A model generated the notes under the pieces. It saw nothing but the letters and a program-made list of their open reading frames with translations, had not been told where the DNA came from and made no database searches. Position numbers and translations under genes: made by a program. From positions 189,423,027-189,487,026 of the forward strand of contig NW_024609857.1 of the NCBI RefSeq assembly GCF_016920785.2: a stretch of DNA of 64,000 bases. The letters run 5' to 3'. Source of the DNA: Ixodes scapularis (lineage: Eukaryota > Arthropoda > Arachnida > Ixodida > Ixodidae). Shown in pieces: positions 57,305 through 64,000 of this stretch (within the stretch, counting starts at the first letter, position 1; each line of letters opens with the position of its first letter).

Positions 57305-57470
57305 GTCTCCAGACGCGTCCTCAAGCATGCTGGAAGCAGGTATGCTTCGAAGTTTCCTCATACGTGTGTACACTTCGAACATTTCTGCAGACGGTTTTTA
57401 TGGTATACAAGGAAGGTCTCCGACAGTGTCTGCCGACTGAGTTGTGTTTGACGTATTACCGGGTCACTGC
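57305..57470. repeat. Rep-B copy 2
   Basis: Matches 24930-25090 in order (CAAGCATG, TATGCTTCGAA, GCAGACGGTTTTT, ACAAGGA, GTGTCTGCCGACTG, TTGTGTTTGACGTATTA) with short gaps. Unknown family. Confidence 0.5.
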
Positions 57471-59573
57471 GGTTTCGGGACTTAGACCCCTTCTGGGACT
57501 AGACGACCTAGACTAATCAACGCGTGTTCGCGTCTTCCTCCTTCTTCGCGAAACATCCCGAAGCTATAACGTCTCTCACTCGGGGATTGGTCCCGAGCCC
57601 TACGTCGAGCGTCCGTCGACGCATTAATTGGGTGCACGTCTCCAACCAAACGACGAAGCAACACTCGGTCACAGTTTGTGCCCGCACCAGCAGAAGAGTT
57701 CTGCGCGTGCACGCGATTTTCCTCCACCAGCAGCGAAACCTCAAATTATTATGGTCGGTGGACGGAAGCGGAAGTGTGGAATGCTCCGTGAACAGATGCT
57801 TTACTTCTACTTCCTTGACTTCGATTCGTGTGTTGCCATGTTTTTCTTGAAATGAGTGCGGCATTATTACGCGGACTTCAGTCCTTAACCGGGAATAAAC
57901 GCCCCTCCCTCGAAATATTTTAGGATCTTTCGGGAAACCTCTTTGAGACTCCGATCGGGCTGAGAACCGGCACCGTTGCCAAATGACGTGCCGAATCTCC
58001 GTTCTCGCTAGCAACACTTTGATGGGGAAAGGTGACAACGGGAAAGATAAAGAGACTGCAAAGGAATGGTTGCAGAGGTTCCTTTAAATATATTGATTTC
58101 TTATTAGAAGTTGGAGTGAAACGAGAACGAACTGCCGTTATGTAGTTTGGGGTTGTCATTGTGGAGTAGTCGGTGGCGCGAATGACCACTCGATTAAAAA
58201 GAGCGCAGCCGTATGTATCCTTGTATTCATTCGTCCGATCCTACTGAGGATAGATAGTCTGTCCTCCGGACGCTCAGTGCCGTCTTTATGTGGAAGATGT
58301 CTATTGTATCGTCTCGGTGCTCAGCGAAAAAAAAAAAGAAGAGATGCACGGAATGACAAAATGAAGAGCTTGGCCTATTTTCGAATAAATACGGAAGGTA
58401 ATTTACCGTGCCTATTCCTTCCGAATACGCCCCCGTTTTTCCCTTTTATTTTTTGTGCAAAAGCAAACATGTGACGTTGCATTTGAACACTTCTCTGAGA
58501 ATGTTTTTGTGCACTCGTGGGCCGGGGCATATGGCCGACATTCCGCTTCGACGCGGTAGATGACAACACATTTTGACGACCACATCTTGGCCCGTGCGAT
58601 ATAAGGGCACACTGGCAACTTGGCAGTTAGCCACGCGGAAAGACCTTTTCTTTTTTCTTGCCTTCTCCCAACTCCATTACTGGGAACCACGCAAAAAAAA
58701 AAAAAAAAGCCGGAGTAGGCACGCACGTAAAAATAAGCAACCAAACAAAAATAAATCAAGAAACCTCGACACCTCTAACAGACAAGTCATCTTTTTGAAC
58801 GTCGCACACGACACTCACGTCATTTCAAGCAGTAGCAAAAACAGAAAAAAAAAAAAGTATGTTTTTCTTTCCTTTTACTTTAGGTTCATTTCTCTATATA
58901 CAAGACATAAAACAACGCTGCGTCTTATTTTGGATGAGCGTGAAACCATCCCCAGCGTCTTGAGCCCGAATCCTAGCCCAAACTCCCTACCAGTTTTGCT
59001 TTGACTCATTTTTGGTAACGGAGATTCCAGACATTTCTGGAGAGTGTCTCGCTGCAATATACCAGAATTCGACTATAGTCATCGTGTTGTTCCCGGATAC
59101 AATGTGATAAGTGTTGCCCAACTGTATTCCTGGCTCTCTCTTTGGTTTTGTTTTGTGGATGTTGCCGTTTATTTTCTGATACAAGTGCGTAAATAAACGA
59201 CAAATCAAATCAAGATATGATGATGGCCTCTCAGATGAGGGGGCAGCTTTCAGGTGAAATTGAGCTTAGTGGCGGACACCAAATGTTTGCAATAGCCGGA
59301 ATGTCTCTACGCGCCATCTAGTGTCGGTTATTGGAGTTTGTCCGCAGCAACATAAAGAAAAAAAAGGCAAAGTTGGTACCGGATGTAATAACGTAAAGAA
59401 AGGCATGACGAACCAGAGGTTCAGTAAATGGAACAAATGAAAGCTGGGCCCCGGGATTCGGGGCTTTGGGGTTTTTTTCCGCAGCAATAATAGCTTCAAT
59501 GTTTATCGCCATGGGGAAGCAATAAAATCAGCCTTGTCGGTTATTTCGTTCCTATAGACTATTGCACGTAGGG
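57471..59573. other. Non-coding stretch
   Basis: No supported gene. Overlapping frames at 57482-58038 on the minus strand and 57524-57855 on the plus strand have no known domain. Poly-A lies at 58327-58338 and 58693-58708. Confidence 0.4.
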
Positions 59574-59581
59574 CGACTGGC
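59574..59581. repeat. Left 8-bp target duplication CGACTGGC
   Basis: Exact direct copy at 60890-60897, flanking the foldback element 59582-60889. Confidence 0.65.
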
Positions 59582-60889
59582 TGGGCGGCAAAGAAAAGCT
59601 CACGGGAAGAAAGCTCACCGTAGGAAAGCTCACCGGAGGAAAGCTCACTGCAAAACCGGCAGATGCGGAGAAAAGCTCACCGGCCTTTGAGCAGATGGGA
59701 AGAAAAGCTCTACCGATTTTTTACATATTTTCTTAGCTTAGTGGATTGTGCGACACACGTGGCGATTTCGCACAATTAGAATTCGTCACTTCATTAAAAA
59801 TAATTCCCCTTTTTTTGTATTCTTAAAGTTCATTGGGCACATTTCCTAATTCCTCGGAAATTAGTAATCACCCATTTTGTATATTAATGATGACGCAAGT
59901 ATAAAATCAGAACATCGGGCACCCGTAAAAAAGACAATTTATTGACAGCTAGACAGTGCACCGTCGGTACCTCTGTGAGATAAAAAGGTTTGTTTTTTGC
60001 GAGTTAATATGAATAGCGGTGTGTTAGACGTTTCAGCTCTGAAAACTGTGTGGTACCTGTTAGATAAGTAAGTGTTTTTGACGTAAACAGTGTCAGCTAC
60101 GCTGCTTTTTTTTTTCACTAATAAAACTTTAGTTGAGAGAACAGCTTCGTCATGTCGTGCTTGTCTTCACTCCGTCTTCGTCCTTTGAGTTCTTTTCATA
60201 ATGTATAACGTTTACCAACTTGCCCAATTTGCTACCTTACAGAAATATAGTTCTTATATAGGTCACGAGTAACAACGGTGACAGTGTGCAGCTCTGAAGG
60301 CTATGGGTGGCTCTCCGTAGAAGGGCACTATCACACAAAGGCAACGTGTGGAAACACCAGCACGAACGGCTAGGAAACGCGCATGTCCGTGGAGGAAAGA
60401 AACCTCAATATCCTACTGACCGTTCTATTCTGTTTTCAAAGGTTAGCAAAATATTCAAAGAGAGTTTCAGGCACCGCGCTGTTGGGCTGCGCATGCCCTT
60501 TCGGATTTTTGGCATTTACAGTCCTCTTTTTTTAGGTTTTAGACAGACATTAATAGGTGTTCGAACTTTTTCGTGTTCTTCAAGTTGATAAAGTTTTCAG
60601 TAGGGAGGCTTTCGTTGCCTAGAGAGTATACCACAGAAAACACTCGCCCGCAATTATTCATTTGGGAGCAATATACTCAACAAGCTTAACAAATATGTAA
60701 CAAAAACATTTTCTTTTTTACAAAGTTGACAAATTTTAATAATAATAAATTGATGTATGTTACGAATGATCCAACAGCCTCCATATGAAAAGAAAAAGAA
60801 ATTGGTGAGATTTTCTCCACGTACGCTCAATGGCTGGTGAGCTTTTCTCCGCATCCGCCGGTTTTGTGGTGAGCTTTTCTCCATGATTC
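59582..60889. mobile_element. 1.3-kb foldback element with GAAAAGCTCACC subrepeats
   Basis: The left end (59582-59720) holds about six AGAAAAGCTCACC-type subrepeats, including AAAACCGGCAGATGCGGAGA. The right end (about 60785-60889) holds the inverted form GGTGAGCTTTTCTCC three times with TCTCCGCATCCGCCGGTTTT. An exact CGACTGGC 8-mer flanks both sides, as for hAT-class insertions. The interior of about 1 kb is AT-rich with no recognised transposase; the longest frame, 60307-60588 plus, is unknown. The family is undetermined. Confidence 0.72.
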
Positions 60890-60897
60890 CGACTGGC
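60890..60897. repeat. Right 8-bp target duplication CGACTGGC
   Basis: Exact copy of 59574-59581. Confidence 0.65.
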
Positions 60898-62311
60898 CAC
60901 CTTCCAAGCTTTTGATCGTGCGGGCACGTCCATGCAATTGTAAGCTTGCCATAGCTAATTTCACGCGCACGCTGCACGTGCTCGCACGAATAGATCACCA
61001 GTCAAAGCTCCATGCTCGCAATTGTCTATAGCTTGTTTTCACTTTACATTCGAGCGAAGGCAAAGCTACAAGTGCGGGCATGTTGCATCGAATGATGCAA
61101 GCATTGGATGAATGCGGGTGCTTGTCAGGGACGTTGAAAGCTCGAAGCTCACTCCTTAGCTTCTGCTACGCTAGGACTTGACATGAAACGGAGTATATAG
61201 TCTTCCTACCTTGCATGTAGAACAATCTGGTAAACGCGATAGCGTGATAAAATAACAGTTATGCCGAAGTACCTTTAAAGCAACCAAAGAGGAACAACCG
61301 AAACCGACAAGCCCCAAGTACACACGAAGCGTGCGCGCGACGGCACCTTTAGCAGTCTTCCAGTCTCTGGGTGCTCGTAAATTAGCCACAAGTGATCGCA
61401 AGCCTTCCAAAGATACCTTCGCGTGCATGATGCACGTGTTTCATGCTTGTTGGAGTCGGTTCTTTCTGTTTGTCGCTCTAGGAGGACTCGAGCATTAGAG
61501 ATACTTCTGAGTTGTAAGTATAACTTTAATAGAGTAAAAATAGCAACCAATTCAATGATGATATCAATATAAAAATTAATTACGCAAAACGTTGCTGTAA
61601 CTTACATTCGGTCGAGAAAAACACAAACTTCCTGTCGCGCACAAAGGCGTACGCGATCGTGCGGGTTAGCGAAGCTTTAGAGCGCGTGCCATGGTTCAGC
61701 ACAAATCATTCCCTATCTCAAGCTACAGCTGTTGGATAAGTAAGCGCGAAAACCTAGCTTCTTCGATAGCTTCGTCTGCAGGAGCACTCGCTAACGAAAA
61801 CATTTTCTTGCGCTTGCTGTATCGGGGAGCACAAAATGTGTTGAGCGGGCCAAGCAGGCGAGTGCTCATTCCATGCTTCAAAGTGACGGCATGGACTTCC
61901 GCTAGCGAAGCGCAGCTCGGTAATATATCGTAATAAAAATTCTCTACTGTGTGCGTGGTTTGCGCTCTACTCGTAGACAACTTTTCGGTGACCATGCAGT
62001 CAGATATGGCAACGCATGCGTGAACGCCGACCGAAGCTGCGCAAGCGTGCTCTTCACTCTAAGAAAAAATGGAGGAAAAAGGTAGCAACGGCGCGTCTTC
62101 CTCCCTTCTACTGACGCGCCCCCAAGCGGACGCGAGAAACAGGAAGGAACGAAAGGTTTTTCTCCTTCACCAGGCAGACGGTAGAAAGCTTTCGCCCTCC
62201 CGACTCTTCTTTCGGTTTCGTTTTTTGAGCACGTCACACACGTTGTTTAATAAATGTTGTTGAGTTGATTGAGCTTCAACGGCAGCGAAGGCCGCCTGTA
62301 ATTCCGTCTTC
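60898..62311. other. Non-coding stretch
   Basis: No supported gene. ATGAAACGGAGTATA at about 61183-61197 resembles the terminus of the MITE at 3354-3511 (GAAACGGAGTATA), suggesting a decayed relative ending there. Other frames are short and unrecognised. Confidence 0.4.
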
Positions 62312-62477
62312 TATTCTCTGTTTCATACTTTGCGTGCCACGCTGTCAAGGCTACTGGCGCGAGCGCGTGGCTTCACCTATGGTTTTGTTTACGCGAGAAC
62401 TCGTGCAAATGATCAACGAGATCAAGCCCCACGCTCGCACCAGACAGCGTTGCACGCTAAGTATGAAACAGAGTATA
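62312..62477. mobile_element. TA-flanked MITE, 166 bp
   Basis: The left end TATTCTCTGTTTCATACTTT and right end AAGTATGAAACAGAGTATA pair. Pairing continues through GCGTGCCACGCTGTC / GACAGCGTTGCACGC and GGCGCGAGCGCGTGG / CCCACGCTCGCACC. It begins and ends in TA, like Tc1/mariner-derived MITEs. It resembles the 3354-3511 element at its tips. Confidence 0.78.
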
Positions 62478-64000
62478 GTCCAAACGTGCAGAACATTTCG
62501 GTTTTCATTGACGTTTTTACCACTAATTTTATCAAACGAGCAAACGAAACCGCTAGAAACAGCGAAGTTACGGAGCAGTGCCAGCAGAGCTACGTACACT
62601 GAGTAAGGTGGCCGTCTCCAGATTGCGGCTACAGGCGCTACAGTAGCGGAACCACGCGGAACTGTGCCAACGTTTTCGACGTTATGGAAATCGCAGGAAC
62701 TGCGTCCAAGACCGGCAGGCTTTGCTGCCGGCTGCCTTCCGTGCTGTGTTCGGTTCTGTTTTCCGATGCCGAGCGCCAACCGGCAATCGACGTGGCTTTG
62801 TATTTCTGCGTGTCAGCAACATAGCAGCAACATCGTGATGGCGGTGTTATGCGTTGGGAACAGAAGACTGGAATTATCGCCGATGTGACCGTGTGTTCGC
62901 GTATCAGTGGTGTAACAACAAGACGAGATGACGCAAACTGTCGGGCATTGATGCCGCTGGTCGGGCCGTGATCGGCTGTGGGTGGACTAGCTCGCGCTTG
63001 TAGCATAGGCTGCAGTCTCGAGCTTAGAAGCGGACGGAGGAGAATGAGGTCGTCACCTCCACGTGACAGCGAACTCTGCATGAACAACCTCTACAGCTGT
63101 AGGGTTTCTTATATAAATGAAACTGTACACGGCCGCGCTATATTGAAAGTTTCGGTAGCGCAATTTTTACCGCGCACGAGCTCGGCTGAAAAAGGGCACA
63201 CAAACCCCGTCCCGGTAGTTTTAAGCTGACGCTTGCCTTGGAATTTTAATATTCAGGCGCCTCGGCTCGAACGGAATGCGTTAATAAAACCAGACGCTTC
63301 CGTATCGCCTTTTTCTTTTCATAGCACCCGTACCATTTTTTTTTTTCTTTTGCTCCTTGTTTCTCCTCCTGTTTTTTCTTTCTTCGGCGTCAAAGGTAAA
63401 GTGAAGTTGAATAAATCAAGAATACGGCCGACAGGCTCGTTGGTTAATTAATAATCGAGCGCTTCTACGCCCAGTTAGGGTACACCGCCGTCAAAGCTGC
63501 TGGCGCGAGTCTGAATATTTATTGAGTTATCCTTTGATTTTCACAGGCTCTCGTGAAAATCAGATGCTATATCGAGCCACGCACTAGCTTCGATGAACTG
63601 TTGCGTAGCAAGTACCACAAATAAACGTTCAGTCTACATTTTCGCGGTTTTTGATTATAGTTTTGCTACCGTCGAGGTTATATGTCCCGTGTATCGCTTT
63701 TTTTTTTCCATGTCCAGTGATCGAATCATCCAAAAAATTATCCAACTGATTATCCAATGAGTTATCCAACAATTCAATTCAGCTGACTTTCGATCCATAA
63801 AAATAATCCTGGCATTGTTTGTTTCTGCAGGGTGGCATCTTAAATGGAACTTAACCGCCGGAACAGCTGTTTGCGAAGAGAAATATAAAGGAAATGCAAG
63901 CAGGCGTGTAAGCAAAGCTTTATACCTGTCTTGGTTTTAAAATAACATTAAATGCTTGTTTTGGAAAATAATTAGTACAAATAAATCATCTGAAGATCCC
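62478..64000. other. Non-coding stretch with minor repeat
   Basis: No supported gene. At about 63733-63775 the motif ATTATCCAA/GTTATCCAA occurs four times at about 12-bp spacing, giving a Trp-Ile-rich artefact frame on the minus strand. The T-rich tract at 63336-63350 and other frames are unremarkable. Confidence 0.45.

Noticed and set aside
57280..57480. Endogenous viral element or host exon near 57.3 kb
   Set aside because: No protein similarity was recognisable in any frame; the segment is better explained as Rep-B copy 2.

Overview
This window looks like repeat-dense intergenic DNA from a large animal genome. It is not prokaryotic: there are no operon-like coding runs, it has long mononucleotide and dinucleotide tracts, and it carries many short terminal-inverted-repeat (TIR) elements, a Penelope-like retroelement and hAT-like elements. 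Penelope-like elements with this GIY-YIG endonuclease, dense foldback MITEs and a near-absence of exons fit a chelicerate, most probably a hard tick. That assignment rests on family knowledge and general character, not on a diagnostic host gene. I found no host protein-coding gene, rRNA, functional tRNA or CRISPR array that I can support; most open frames are short, overlap in several frames, and sit in low-complexity or repeat DNA.

Layout. 1-9.6 kb: mostly unique sequence with two small TA-flanked MITEs (3.35-3.9 kb), a long AC microsatellite (5.2 kb) and a probable minus-strand solo LTR (6.7-7.3 kb). 10.0-11.4 kb: two near-identical 675-bp copies of a Penelope-like element 3' half, head to head around a 50-bp spacer and flanked by a 14-bp target-site duplication. 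11.8-20.6 kb: a tRNA-derived SINE head, several foldback elements and one copy of a dispersed family here called Rep-A. 23.5-24.9 kb: a TIR element packed with TGACGTCA and GTCACGTGAC palindromes, lying in a 40-bp minisatellite. 25.7-32.3 kb: more MITEs, one nested inside another, and a second TIR element of the 23.6-kb family. 34.8-39.7 kb: arrays of a unit built on the palindrome GCTAAATTTAGC, bounded by the same TIRs, and interrupted by a hAT-like element. 40.3-46.5 kb: further MITEs, a 1.78-kb hAT-like element with an exact 8-bp duplication, and a GC-rich MITE with a 7-bp duplication. 46.8-47.2 kb: a four-copy tandem repeat of about 122 bp. 48.9-51.8 kb: a foldback element, a near-perfect 148-bp hairpin and two more Rep-A copies. 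52-64 kb: mostly unique sequence plus a tandem duplication, a 1.3-kb foldback element with repeated GGTGAGCTTTTCTCC motifs, and a small MITE.

What works together. The elements appear to form families. (1) MITE-A: TA-flanked hairpins sharing an internal GGATAGTGGGTAGACC block, five copies plus a fragment. (2) The TTAGAGCG-TIR family, four bounded copies plus partial ones, which carries internal arrays of transcription-factor-like palindromes and is the least ordinary thing here. (3) Rep-A, three copies plus a fragment, where one minus-strand frame shows mainly synonymous differences between copies. (4) hAT-like elements with 8-bp duplications. Element boundaries were read by eye from inverted repeats and target duplications. 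Family names such as hAT are inferences from termini, because no intact transposase was recognised.
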